From Ruminococcus sp. (GTDB lineage: Bacteria; Bacillota; Clostridia; Oscillospirales; Ruminococcaceae), in the NCBI GenBank assembly GCA_015066935.1, contig SVNK01000002.1, positions 248,001 through 312,000 of the forward strand: a stretch of DNA of 64,000 nucleotides. The letters are read 5' to 3'. The notes beneath the pieces are model-generated. The model was given only the letters and a program-made list of their open reading frames with translations, did not search any database and had not been told where the DNA came from. The position numbers were made by a program, and so were the translations under genes. Positions 51,700-60,284 of the stretch are shown one piece after another (position 1 is the first letter of the stretch; each line of letters begins with the position of its first letter).

Positions 51700-52509
51700 A
51701 TGAAACAGCTTAAAGTTTTATCACTTCCGTACATCGTATGGATGATTATTTTCATTCTTGTTCCGCTTGTGATGGTTGCTGTTTTTGCTTTTACAAACGA
51801 AAACGGTTCTGTCACTATTGATAATATTTCCAATGTCGGACAGTATTCAAATATTTTTGTTCGTTCAATATGGCTTGCACTTATCGCTACGGCAATATGT
51901 CTTGTACTCGCCTACCCTGTTGCGTACATTCTGTCACGCATGGAAAAGCACAAGCAGGGTACTATGCTTATGATAGTCATGCTTCCGATGTGGATGAACT
52001 TCCTGCTTCGTACATATGCATGGATGACTCTCCTCGGAAACAACGGCATCATCAATCATCTTCTGGGTCTTGTAGGACTCGGACCGTACAAGCTTATTAA
52101 TACTTCCGGTGCAGTTGTTCTCGGAATGGTGTATAACTATCTTCCGTTTATGATTCTCCCGCTTTATTCTGTAATGGAGAAAATTGATAAGAGTGTAATC
52201 GAAGCAGCAAGTGATCTCGGTTGTAACAGAGGAAGCGTTATTTTCAAGGTTGTAGTCCCCCTCAGTCTTCCCGGAATAACTTCCGGTATCACCATGGTCT
52301 TCGTGCCTGCGATTTCCACATTTATTATTTCAAGAATGCTTGGCGGTGGTTCGAATCTTCTCATCGGTGACCTTATTGAAATGCAGTTCCTCGGAAACTC
52401 GTACAATCCTCATCTCGGTGCTGCAATTTCCCTCGTTCTGATGGTAATTATTCTCGTGATTATGACGGTTATGAATCAGTTCAGTCCCGACGACCAGGTA
52501 CTTATTTAA
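51700..52509 (+). CDS. potB: Polyamine ABC transporter permease PotB
   Basis: 269 aa, six helices. The permease EAA-type loop reads EAASDLGCNRGSVIFKVVVPLSLPG. MMNFLLRTYAW-like MWMNFLLRTYAWMTLLG and LGMVYNYLPFMILP are typical of PotB. It lies 3 nt after potA. Confidence 0.95.
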   Translation: MKQLKVLSLPYIVWMIIFILVPLVMVAVFAFTNENGSVTIDNISNVGQYSNIFVRSIWLALIATAICLVLAYPVAYILSRMEKHKQGTMLMIVMLPMWMNFLLRTYAWMTLLGNNGIINHLLGLVGLGPYKLINTSGAVVLGMVYNYLPFMILPLYSVMEKIDKSVIEAASDLGCNRGSVIFKVVVPLSLPGITSGITMVFVPAISTFIISRMLGGGSNLLIGDLIEMQFLGNSYNPHLGAAISLVLMVIILVIMTVMNQFSPDDQVLI

Positions 52510-52521
52510 GGAGGTGTATTC

Positions 52522-53325
52522 ATGAAAAAATTAAGCAAGCTCTATATGGTACTCATTCTCCTTTTCCTGTATGTACCGATTTTCGTCCTCATTGTATTCT
52601 CGTTCAATGAATCAAAAAGCCGTTCTGTTTTCAGCGGATTTACTCTTGACTGGTATAAGAGACTCTTCAATAACAGAATCATTATTTCCTCGCTCATAAA
52701 TACGATTATTATCGCCTTTGCTGCAAGTATCATTTCGACAATTCTCGGAACTCTTGCTGCTATCGGTATCAACAGTATGAGAAAAGTCCCCAAAGCAATG
52801 GTAATGAACGTCACAAATATGCCTATCATTAACCCCGAAATTGTTACAGGTGTATCTCTCATGCTTCTTTTCGTGTTTTTTGCCGCACGTATGAAGATTG
52901 AATTTGGTTTCGTGACACTGCTTATTGCTCATATAACCTTTGATGTTCCGTATGTTATTCTGAATATTATGCCGAAATTCAGACAAATGGACCCTCATCT
53001 TTTCGAAGCTGCACAGGACCTCGGATGCAGTCCGTTTCAGTCGTTCAAGAAGATTATTCTTCCCGAAATTATGCCCGGAATTATAAGCGGCTTCCTTATG
53101 GCGTTCACCTATTCGCTTGACGACTTTGTTATCAGCTATTTCACAAGCGGCTCTACCTCACAGACACTCCCCATAACGATTTATTCAATGACAAGAAGAA
53201 AGATTTCTCCTGAAATCAATGCTCTTTCAACTCTTATATTCATTGTTGTTGTTATTATTCTTATCGTCAAGAATATCATTGAAGGCAGACAGCTTAAAAA
53301 GAATTCCGCTTACAGGAGGTCATAA
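52522..53325 (+). CDS. potC: Polyamine ABC transporter permease PotC
   Basis: 267 aa, six helices. It has YVPIFVLIVFSFNESKS at the N-terminus, MPIINPEIVTGVSLMLLF in the middle, and the EAA loop EAAQDLGCSPFQSFKKIILP. DDFVISYFTSG near the C-terminus is a PotC hallmark. It sits 12 nt after potB with GGAGG before the ATG. Confidence 0.95.
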   Translation: MKKLSKLYMVLILLFLYVPIFVLIVFSFNESKSRSVFSGFTLDWYKRLFNNRIIISSLINTIIIAFAASIISTILGTLAAIGINSMRKVPKAMVMNVTNMPIINPEIVTGVSLMLLFVFFAARMKIEFGFVTLLIAHITFDVPYVILNIMPKFRQMDPHLFEAAQDLGCSPFQSFKKIILPEIMPGIISGFLMAFTYSLDDFVISYFTSGSTSQTLPITIYSMTRRKISPEINALSTLIFIVVVIILIVKNIIEGRQLKKNSAYRRS

Positions 53326-53327
53326 GC

Positions 53328-54602
53328 ATGAACAAAAAGCTTTTTTCGTTTTTAACCCTCGCTGTTATGTGTACTGGAATTATGTCAGGCTGCTCATCTT
53401 CATCAAAAGCTTCGGATTCCGAGGAAGACGAAGATGTCTATGAACAGACGCTTACTGTCTCGGATGAGGAATACTATACCCGTTTTAAGGGCGATGATAT
53501 ATCAATCAATGTGTATAACTGGGGAGAGTATATCTCGACAGGTGCTGATGAAGGTACTCTTGATGTCAATGCCGAATTTGAAAAGCTGACGGGAATCAAG
53601 GTCAACTATACCAACTTTGCAACCAATGAGGAGCTTTACGCAAAGCTTAAAGGCGGCGGTGCTTCATATGATATCATCATTCCTTCTGATTATATGATAA
53701 GCAAAATGATTAAAGAAGAACTTATCCAGAAGATTGATTACAGTAATATCCCTAATTTCAGCTATATTATGGATAATTTCCGCAATATGGCTTATGACCC
53801 CGAAAATGAGTACTCCGTTCCGTATACTTGGGGAACGGTAGGAATTATATACGATGAATCGGTTATTGATATTCCCGAAGAAGAAATAGACTGGGATATT
53901 CTCTGGAATGAGCAGTATACCGACCAGATTCTCATGTTCGATAATCCCCGTGATGCTTTCGCAATAGCGGAAATAATGCTCGGCTACTCTCTTAATACCG
54001 AGAATCCCGATGAATTGAAGGCTGCTATGGAAAAGCTCAAACAGCAGAAAAAGTATGTTCAGGCTTACGTAATGGACGAGATTTTCGATAAAATGGGTGC
54101 CGGTGACGCTCTGATTGCTCCATATTATGCAGGTGATGCACTCACAATTATGGAGGAAAACGATTCGCTGAATTTCGTCGTTCCCAAAAGCGGAACAAAC
54201 CTTTTCGTTGACGCTATGTGTATCCCCTCTAACGCCAAACAAAAAGAAGCTGCTGAAATGTACATCAATTTTATGTGTGAGCCTGATATAGCATTTGCTA
54301 ATATTGATTATATCTGCTATTCAACTCCACACTCCGCTGCATTTGAAATGCTCGACGAGGAGGTTCAGAATGACCCCATTTCATACCCCGACGAAGAACT
54401 TATCGCTAATCGCACTGATGTTTTCGTCAACCTTTCAGATGATGCCAATAAGCTTATGCAGGACCTCTGGACCGAAATGAAGTCTTCTGAAGATGAAGCA
54501 GTTAATCGTTGGCTTGTACCGATTTTCCTTATCGGATGTCTTGTAACGGTTATCGTTGTTCTCATCAGACGTCATATAAAAAACAAAAAAGATATTTTCT
54601 GA
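53328..54602 (+). CDS. potD: Polyamine-binding lipoprotein PotD with a C-terminal membrane helix
   Basis: 424 aa. Lipobox MSGC (Cys22) followed by an acidic linker, then a periplasmic-binding-protein fold starting at INVYNWGEYIS, with YDIIIPSDYM and VPYTWGTVGI, as in PotD. The C-terminus is unusual: after the binding domain there is a strongly hydrophobic segment (PIFLIGCLVTVIVVLI, about residues 397-412) followed by a basic tail (RRHIKNKK). The receptor would be anchored at both ends. The start is 2 nt after potC. Confidence 0.9.
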   Translation: MNKKLFSFLTLAVMCTGIMSGCSSSSKASDSEEDEDVYEQTLTVSDEEYYTRFKGDDISINVYNWGEYISTGADEGTLDVNAEFEKLTGIKVNYTNFATNEELYAKLKGGGASYDIIIPSDYMISKMIKEELIQKIDYSNIPNFSYIMDNFRNMAYDPENEYSVPYTWGTVGIIYDESVIDIPEEEIDWDILWNEQYTDQILMFDNPRDAFAIAEIMLGYSLNTENPDELKAAMEKLKQQKKYVQAYVMDEIFDKMGAGDALIAPYYAGDALTIMEENDSLNFVVPKSGTNLFVDAMCIPSNAKQKEAAEMYINFMCEPDIAFANIDYICYSTPHSAAFEMLDEEVQNDPISYPDEELIANRTDVFVNLSDDANKLMQDLWTEMKSSEDEAVNRWLVPIFLIGCLVTVIVVLIRRHIKNKKDIF

Positions 54603-54606
54603 TAGT

Positions 54607-54649
54607 AAAAAAGTCACGGAATCTTTTATTGATTCCGTGACTTTTAGTT
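54607..54649. terminator. Bidirectional terminator between potD and the GH9 gene
   Basis: A 15-bp stem AAAAGTCACGGAATC/GATTCCGTGACTTTT with a 7-nt loop and T-rich tails on both strands. Confidence 0.88.
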
Positions 54650-57178
54650 TTATTTAAGAAGTTCTTTTCTCATAAGAGATAAATCGAAAATATTTATTCT
54701 GTTATCTTCACATAAGTCGCCTGATTTCCAGTCTGCAAGATCTGATTCAGGTTTGCTGTGCAGCCAGTTGCTCAGAGTAACGAGGTCTGCAGCATTGAAT
54801 TCTCCATCTGCATTTACGTCACCACGTATTCTTTCGGGAGCATTTTCTGAAAGCATTGCTGCTGTAAGAAGAATCATTGCAGCATTTCCGTATATTGTGT
54901 TTTCATTTGTCGTATACTCTGCATCGCTGTCAGTATAGCATTTACCAACATATTTTGAGAGATGTGGATTGTTATGATTATTTGCCCCCTCTGTGAAGTA
55001 TCCAGAAGGACAACAATATGGAGTTAGTCTGGCAAGCTTCGAATAAATAGCACTGAAAATGTTTTCTACACTGTTTTCTCCGTGACCTGATACATAGCTG
55101 AATGAGAGAGGATTAGAGCCGAGAAGGTAGTCAAAATGCTGACGTATACGCTCATGAACATCCGGCTGAACTTCGTCTGTCTTATACAGAATACGGTCTC
55201 CAAGGACAAATGTCATGACAGTCTGGCAAACATATTTGTTTGAACCCCACCAGAATCCCCATGTAGGCATAATAAGTCCCCATGTATCATTCTTCATTCT
55301 TTTGCTGCGCCATGTTTCATACTTTGAGAAGGTCTCGGCAATACGAGAATCAGGACTGTCATTTTCATAAAGATAATTCCAGAATCCAAGAAATGCCCTT
55401 GCGCCGTGACTATAACTGAGAGCTGCTGCATTAAAGCAGTTATTTACATTTTCATTATCCTTATTCGCAATCAGATAATCTTCAAACTCAGAATTATCAG
55501 TTCCTTTTTCTGATAATGCCCTGTAGAGCGATCCAGCTGCCCAGTACAGACTGTTGTCAAGTTCCTTCTGTGAGAATGTGTATGTACGGTTTGCCGCACC
55601 TATAGACATGTTTTTCTTATTGGACGGATTGGTTGCCCATTCCCACGCACGTAACGCTGTTTCAAGACACTGCTCAGCAAAATCTTCATATACAGGGATA
55701 TCCTTGTACACAATGTACGCATGTGCAAGGACTGCTGACATATCAGCTGTTGCAAGATGCGAACGTAGGTCTCGCTCTGATGCGTCCGATTCATGGGTTG
55801 AGGTTTTGTAAAGAGTATCTTCAAGGTAAATTACGTCGTCACTGTAATTTGCGGCAACGTAGAATGAACCGTCCTTACTGTTATGCTCAAGCTTCAGAAG
55901 CATATCAAGCTCCCATTTCAGCTCTGAGAGAATTCCCGGTGCATTAATGTAATCAGGATTTGTCTTATCCGTTTCAGGGATATTCATCTGCATATTATCA
56001 AAGATTTCAGGATAAAATTCATATGCAAGAAGTAAATCTTCGGCTGATTGTGCACCGGGAGTCGTATATTTACCAAAATCGCCTGCATCATACCATCCGC
56101 CTGATACGTCAAATGTTTCTGCATCCGGATTGTCACGGTCCGACCAACGTTTTACAGCAATATCACCAGGGTGAAGATTTTCTCTTGCAAAATCACCTGC
56201 ATATTTTTCTTCAATTTCAATTCCTTGTCTCTGGTAATAGTAATACTTGGTGAGGTCATTAAGCAGGTTATCATAAACATTGTCAGAAATCCTGAATCTG
56301 TACGATGCAATATCATTGAGGTCAAGCTCCTCGGAAATGTCATATGGAGAGCGTGCTGATGAATCCAGTCCTGCATCGGGAATACGCAAAAAATAGCTTC
56401 CCGATTCAGTTACATCATCAAAACGGACTGTATGTACGATTTCTCCCGAGAATTCTTCCTCGATGATGCCGTTGTCAAGAATTCCTGTTTTTACTATTTC
56501 GTTTGTATCAGCATTTACAAGCTCCCACTTTTTTCCGTTTAATGAGCCGAATTTTGAGAAATAACTGATTTTTGCCGTCTTAACGGAATTGCATAAGTAT
56601 CCGACCTGATTCACTTTCCACAATGGATACTGTCTTTCATCGTCCGTAGAACTTATTCTAACATTGCGGAAGCTCAAGGTTGTGGTTTTCGGAACGCTCC
56701 CCACATATATGAACTGGAAATTATCAAGGCTGAAACCCGAATCGGGAAATAAATCCACTATTTCCTTGATTGATAAAGTGTATGTTTTCCACTCAGAATC
56801 AGCTGAAAAATAATTCTTGTATTTTTCTGTATCACTCAGACGTATCCTTATTTCTTTGCCATGTTCATGCGAAGCAAGTGACAGAGCAAAATTCACCATT
56901 CCTGAATTATTGTTTTTTACGTCAAAAGTAATTGTTCCGTTTTCATAATAGTCACTTATATCAAGTGTTGTCCAGTTGGTGTTGGGAGTCATAGTAACGC
57001 CTCCCCAGCTGAGTGTCGTCCATTCTTTGCCGTCGTTATCAACCAGTATTGTCTGAAGCTGATTACCCTGCGTTTCTTCAACATTAGCTGAATTAACACT
57101 TGGTGTCGGAATTGACGATACAACCATTATCGTGCTGAGCATCACTGCCTGCACACGTTTCCTCATTTTCTTTATCAT
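54650..57178 (-). CDS. Cellulosomal GH9 cellulase with N-terminal carbohydrate-binding domain and dockerin
   Basis: 842 aa from the ATG at 57178 (GAGGTG 9 nt upstream; a GTG at 57190 is less likely). Signal peptide about 1-30, a beta-sandwich domain about 40-180 (CBM-like, family uncertain), an Ig-like domain starting at PLWKVNQVGYLC, then a GH9 (alpha/alpha)6 barrel with catalytic Asp in GGWYDAGDFGKY and acid Glu in ENTIYGNAAM, and a C-terminal dockerin (GDVNADGEFNAADL, CEDNRINIFDL). It hydrolyses beta-1,4-glucan and would attach to scaffoldin. Three-hairpin repeat copy B lies directly upstream. Confidence 0.92.
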   Translation of the reverse strand: MIKKMRKRVQAVMLSTIMVVSSIPTPSVNSANVEETQGNQLQTILVDNDGKEWTTLSWGGVTMTPNTNWTTLDISDYYENGTITFDVKNNNSGMVNFALSLASHEHGKEIRIRLSDTEKYKNYFSADSEWKTYTLSIKEIVDLFPDSGFSLDNFQFIYVGSVPKTTTLSFRNVRISSTDDERQYPLWKVNQVGYLCNSVKTAKISYFSKFGSLNGKKWELVNADTNEIVKTGILDNGIIEEEFSGEIVHTVRFDDVTESGSYFLRIPDAGLDSSARSPYDISEELDLNDIASYRFRISDNVYDNLLNDLTKYYYYQRQGIEIEEKYAGDFARENLHPGDIAVKRWSDRDNPDAETFDVSGGWYDAGDFGKYTTPGAQSAEDLLLAYEFYPEIFDNMQMNIPETDKTNPDYINAPGILSELKWELDMLLKLEHNSKDGSFYVAANYSDDVIYLEDTLYKTSTHESDASERDLRSHLATADMSAVLAHAYIVYKDIPVYEDFAEQCLETALRAWEWATNPSNKKNMSIGAANRTYTFSQKELDNSLYWAAGSLYRALSEKGTDNSEFEDYLIANKDNENVNNCFNAAALSYSHGARAFLGFWNYLYENDSPDSRIAETFSKYETWRSKRMKNDTWGLIMPTWGFWWGSNKYVCQTVMTFVLGDRILYKTDEVQPDVHERIRQHFDYLLGSNPLSFSYVSGHGENSVENIFSAIYSKLARLTPYCCPSGYFTEGANNHNNPHLSKYVGKCYTDSDAEYTTNENTIYGNAAMILLTAAMLSENAPERIRGDVNADGEFNAADLVTLSNWLHSKPESDLADWKSGDLCEDNRINIFDLSLMRKELLK

Positions 57179-57236
57179 GTCAGTTTGCACCTCGTTTCAT
57201 ATTTTTCGTTTCCGAACACACTTTACTATTTTAATT

Positions 57237-57338
57237 TGTGATGCGCAAATTCCTCATATTATAAAGAATTTGCGCTCCCCGAACGAAGTTCGGGGCAATA
57301 ACCGCCTTAAGGCGGTTATTGAGGACACATTAATTATA
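57237..57338 (-). repeat. Three-hairpin repeat cassette, copy B
   Basis: Inverted copy of 45022-45123 (100 of 102 identical). Read on the minus strand it begins with TATAAT and ends 59 bp before the GH9 start codon, so the three hairpins would form the leader of the GH9 mRNA. Confidence 0.75.
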
Positions 57339-57361
57339 ACATCCAAAAATGAACAAATCAA
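57333..57361 (-). promoter_or_regulatory. Promoter in front of repeat copy B and the GH9 gene
   Basis: On the minus strand TTGATT (57356-57361), 17 bp, TATAAT (57333-57338). The spacer sequence differs from copy A while spacing is kept. Confidence 0.65.
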
Positions 57362-57420
57362 TAAGCATTTTTCTATTATTTATGAGATAATTCAATGCTT
57401 TAAACTTTATCAGAAATCAA

Positions 57421-57446
57421 AAACGTATGCTTTCGGGCATACGTTT
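57421..57446. terminator. Hairpin downstream of the symporter gene
   Basis: A perfect 10-bp stem AAACGTATGC/GCATACGTTT with a 6-nt loop. No long T-run on either side, so termination is possible but not certain. Confidence 0.4.
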
Positions 57447-57485
57447 CAATCTGTATAAAAATCGGTTTACCAGTGCGATATTTAT

Positions 57486-57561
57486 GCGGATGCCCAATGG
57501 GCATCCCTACAGATTGACGGTCTTACGTGTATAAATGTAGGGACGACCATTGGTCGTCCGC
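57486..57561. repeat. Inverted-repeat element (TGTAGGGA...TCCGC arms)
   Basis: Arms GCGGATGCCCAATGGGCATCC-CTACA (57486-57511) and TGTAGGGACGACCATTGGTCGTCCGC (57536-57561) are imperfect inverted repeats. Each arm is itself a hairpin (GATGCCCA/TGGGCATC and GACGACCA/TGGTCGTC). It looks like a dispersed intergenic repeat. No gene. Confidence 0.55.
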
Positions 57562-57603
57562 AAATAAACATATTTATCAACAATTTCATACGTCTTTATA
57601 AAT

Positions 57604-59004
57604 TCAATTCCAATAGTCAACATCATGCGGAAGGTCTATAGACTTTGACTTGAATACAGGTTCTTTGCCTTCCTTACGCTGTTTCTCATAGTCCTTCAAT
57701 GTACGCATAGCATATTTGCTGAGGATGATTATTACAGGTATGTTGATAATTGTCATACCGCCCATTGTAATATCTGCAATACCCCATAAAAGGTCTGCAC
57801 TGAGTCCTGCACCGATGAAAATTACAAGAGAAGCAACTACGTGATATATTCGCATGAACATTTTTCCCGGAACTCTTCCGATCAGAAATATAAGACACTT
57901 ATCAACATAGAAAAGATTTCCGAGAAGCGTTGTGAATGCAAAGAGTATCATTGCTACAGTAATGAACACAGGACCGAATTTACCAAGTGTGGCAGAAAGT
58001 GCTTCCTGTACATAAGGTGCTCCCGAAAGCTCTTCGGTCGGTTCAACTCCTGAGCACATACACATGAAGGCTGTTGAACTGCATACCAGAATCGTATCAA
58101 TGAAAACTGAAAGTACCTGTACAAGTCCTTGTTTTGCAGGGTGATTAGTGTCAGCAGAAGCAGAAGCGTTTGGTGCTGAACCTACACCTGCTTCGTTGCT
58201 GAAAAGACCTCTCTTGATTCCGTACATGACACACGAACCGCTGAATCCACCGAAAATTGCCTCAAAGTCAAATGCTTCAGTGAATATTGTTTTGAAAACA
58301 GAGGGAAGTGTGCTTATATTTAAAGCTATTATAGTAAGTGCGACAAGTATATATGCCACACCCATTATGGGAACGAGGAATGTCGTTGTTTTAATGATTC
58401 TGCTGCCGCCTCCCATAAGACAGAAGCATACTACTGCTGCAATAATTAATCCTATAATCCATGGTGAAACAGACTCATTATAGAAGCTGTATGATGAAAA
58501 AGTTGACTGCAAATTGTATGACGCAAGCATATTGAAGCCGAAGCCATAAGTAAGAATAAGAAATATTGAAAACACAACCGCAAGTGGACGGCATTTTAAC
58601 GCTGTCTGTATGTAGTATGCAGGTCCGCCGTAGCTTCCATCTGGTCCCCTTTTCTTATATATCTGGGCAAGTGTACTTTCAACGAATGCTGAAGCACTTC
58701 CGATTATCGCTATAACCCACATCCAGAATACTGAACCGAAACCTCCGAGACAAAGTGCTGTTGATACACCGACGATATTTCCTGTTCCTACACGTGAAGC
58801 AGTTGATACCATAAGTGCCTGAAACGATGATACCCCACCCTTGTCAGCCGGTTTGTCCATGACAGCACGAAGCTGTTCCCTGAATAAACGGAATGGTGCA
58901 AACCTCGTTCTGATTGTGAAGTATAATCCCGCTGCCACAAGCATTATTATAAGTATGTAGCTGTACAGGACATCGTTGATTTTTGATATGATTTCATTCA
59001 GCAT
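57604..59004 (-). CDS. Alanine/glycine:cation symporter (AGCS family)
   Basis: 466 aa, about eleven helices. Family signature near helix 3 SRVGTGNIVGVSTALCLGG, then GPDGSYGGPAYYIQ and the conserved GLFSNEAGVGSAPNASASA. It imports alanine or glycine with Na+ or H+. ATG at 59004; a consensus promoter lies about 55 bp upstream. Confidence 0.92.
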   Translation of the reverse strand: MLNEIISKINDVLYSYILIIMLVAAGLYFTIRTRFAPFRLFREQLRAVMDKPADKGGVSSFQALMVSTASRVGTGNIVGVSTALCLGGFGSVFWMWVIAIIGSASAFVESTLAQIYKKRGPDGSYGGPAYYIQTALKCRPLAVVFSIFLILTYGFGFNMLASYNLQSTFSSYSFYNESVSPWIIGLIIAAVVCFCLMGGGSRIIKTTTFLVPIMGVAYILVALTIIALNISTLPSVFKTIFTEAFDFEAIFGGFSGSCVMYGIKRGLFSNEAGVGSAPNASASADTNHPAKQGLVQVLSVFIDTILVCSSTAFMCMCSGVEPTEELSGAPYVQEALSATLGKFGPVFITVAMILFAFTTLLGNLFYVDKCLIFLIGRVPGKMFMRIYHVVASLVIFIGAGLSADLLWGIADITMGGMTIINIPVIIILSKYAMRTLKDYEKQRKEGKEPVFKSKSIDLPHDVDYWN

Positions 59005-59059
59005 TTATATATCTCCCTTTTATAATTTTAAAAAGCCTCACAATCGAGAGACAATATAC

Positions 59060-59088
59060 ATTGTACCATTTTTTTACTGATTTGTCAA
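59060..59088 (-). promoter_or_regulatory. Promoter of the symporter gene
   Basis: On the minus strand TTGACA (59083-59088), 17 bp, TACAAT (59060-59065). No glycine riboswitch fits in the short leader. Confidence 0.8.
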
Positions 59089-59154
59089 CAATAAATTGTT
59101 TTGAATTGTTAAAACTTGTTAAAATGTCGCATTGTTTTTGTTGCTTGTGCATAA

Positions 59155-59183
59155 TTGTTTTTTCTCTTATCATATGTTATAAT
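59155..59183 (+). promoter_or_regulatory. Promoter of the nitroreductase-kinase pair
   Basis: TTGTTT (59155-59160), 17 bp, TATAAT (59178-59183). Confidence 0.65.
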
Positions 59184-59211
59184 TGTAAAAAAGTGTAAAG
59201 AGGTCATTTTG

Positions 59212-59742
59212 ATGAATACCATTAAATGTATTTTAATGCGCCATAGCTACAGAGGCGAGTATACTTCTGAATCCGTTCCGAGAAAAGATTTAAAACTTAT
59301 TATGGAAGCCGGACTTGCTGCACCGTCGGGCTGTAATAAACAAACAGTAAGTCTTGTCGCTGTTGATGACAGAAATCTTCTTGACCGCCTTAAAGCTGTA
59401 ATTGAGCCGCCAATTGCTCTGACTGCTCCTGCATTCATTTGTGTCCTGACACAAAAAATATATGCCTACAGAAATAAATGCTTTGCTGTTCAGGATTATT
59501 CCGCAGCAATACAGAATATGCTTCTCGCTATTGTAGAACTTGGCTATGAGAGCTGTTGGTATGAAGGTCACATAACAGATGATGACCGTATTTGTGATAA
59601 GCTCTCTGAAATCCTGAATATTCCTGAAGAATATAAAATGGTATGTGTTCTTCCTGTAGGTAAAGCAGCTTCACAGACCTCTGCTCCAAACAAAAAAATA
59701 TTTGAGGAAAGAGCATGGTTCAATGATTTCAATAATAGATAA
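59212..59742 (+). CDS. Nitroreductase-family FMN protein
   Basis: 176 aa from the ATG at 59212 (AGAGGTC upstream). It starts with the FMN-binding RHSYRGEYTSESVPR and LAAPSGCNKQ and has LGYESCWYEGH near residue 115. Family members reduce nitro groups, quinones or flavins with NAD(P)H; the substrate is unknown. It lies 11 nt before a P-loop kinase gene. Confidence 0.88.
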   Translation: MNTIKCILMRHSYRGEYTSESVPRKDLKLIMEAGLAAPSGCNKQTVSLVAVDDRNLLDRLKAVIEPPIALTAPAFICVLTQKIYAYRNKCFAVQDYSAAIQNMLLAIVELGYESCWYEGHITDDDRICDKLSEILNIPEEYKMVCVLPVGKAASQTSAPNKKIFEERAWFNDFNNR

Positions 59743-59753
59743 GGTACGATGAT

Positions 59754-60236
59754 ATGGCTAAAATAATTGCAATATGCGGTAAAATCTGCTCTGGGAAAAC
59801 GTATTATGCACAAAGTCTGAAAGACAAAGAAAATGCTGTTATACTTTCGTGCGATGAGCTAACCAATGATTTATTCGATAATAATCTTGGTGACAGTCAT
59901 GATGAAATGTCTGAGCGAATCCGGGCTTATTTTTATAAGAAATCCGCTGAACTTGTCAGAATCGGATGTAATGTAATTCTTGACTGGGGCTTCTGGAAAC
60001 GTGCTGACCGTGACAATCTGCGGAATTTCTGCAAACGTAATGATATTTCCTGCGAATGGCATTATGTTAAGGTTAACGATAAAACATGGTTAAAAAATAT
60101 TGACGAGCGTAACAACAGGATTATTAACGGTGACGGCGGATCAGATTATTACCTTGATGATGGTCTTATGATAAAATTGCAGTCACTATGGGAAGAACCT
60201 GACGAAAAGGAAATAGACATCCTTTATACAAGATGA
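59754..60236 (+). CDS. P-loop kinase of unknown substrate
   Basis: 160 aa. Walker A CGKICSGKT (residues 8-16), then SCDELT, ILDWGFWKRADRD (a Walker B/lid-like stretch), and DERNNRI. It belongs to the AAA_33-type zeta-toxin-like or nucleotide-kinase fold. No antitoxin-like gene is adjacent and the family is broad, so a toxin role is not claimed. Confidence 0.78.
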   Translation: MAKIIAICGKICSGKTYYAQSLKDKENAVILSCDELTNDLFDNNLGDSHDEMSERIRAYFYKKSAELVRIGCNVILDWGFWKRADRDNLRNFCKRNDISCEWHYVKVNDKTWLKNIDERNNRIINGDGGSDYYLDDGLMIKLQSLWEEPDEKEIDILYTR

Positions 60237-60238
60237 CA

Positions 60239-60284
60239 AGAGGTTACGGATACTATGATTGAATCCGTAACCTCTGTCTTTATT
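60239..60284. terminator. Terminator between kinase and MFS genes
   Basis: A 13-bp stem AGAGGTTACGGAT/ATCCGTAACCTCT with an 11-nt loop, followed on the plus strand by GTCTTTATTTT. Confidence 0.8.

Noticed and set aside
59005-59060. Glycine riboswitch before the symporter gene
   Set aside because: The leader is too short and lacks the conserved tandem aptamer features.
59754-60236. Zeta-type toxin of a toxin-antitoxin pair
   Set aside because: It has a P-loop kinase fold, but no antitoxin gene is adjacent and the neighbour is a nitroreductase; the family is too broad.
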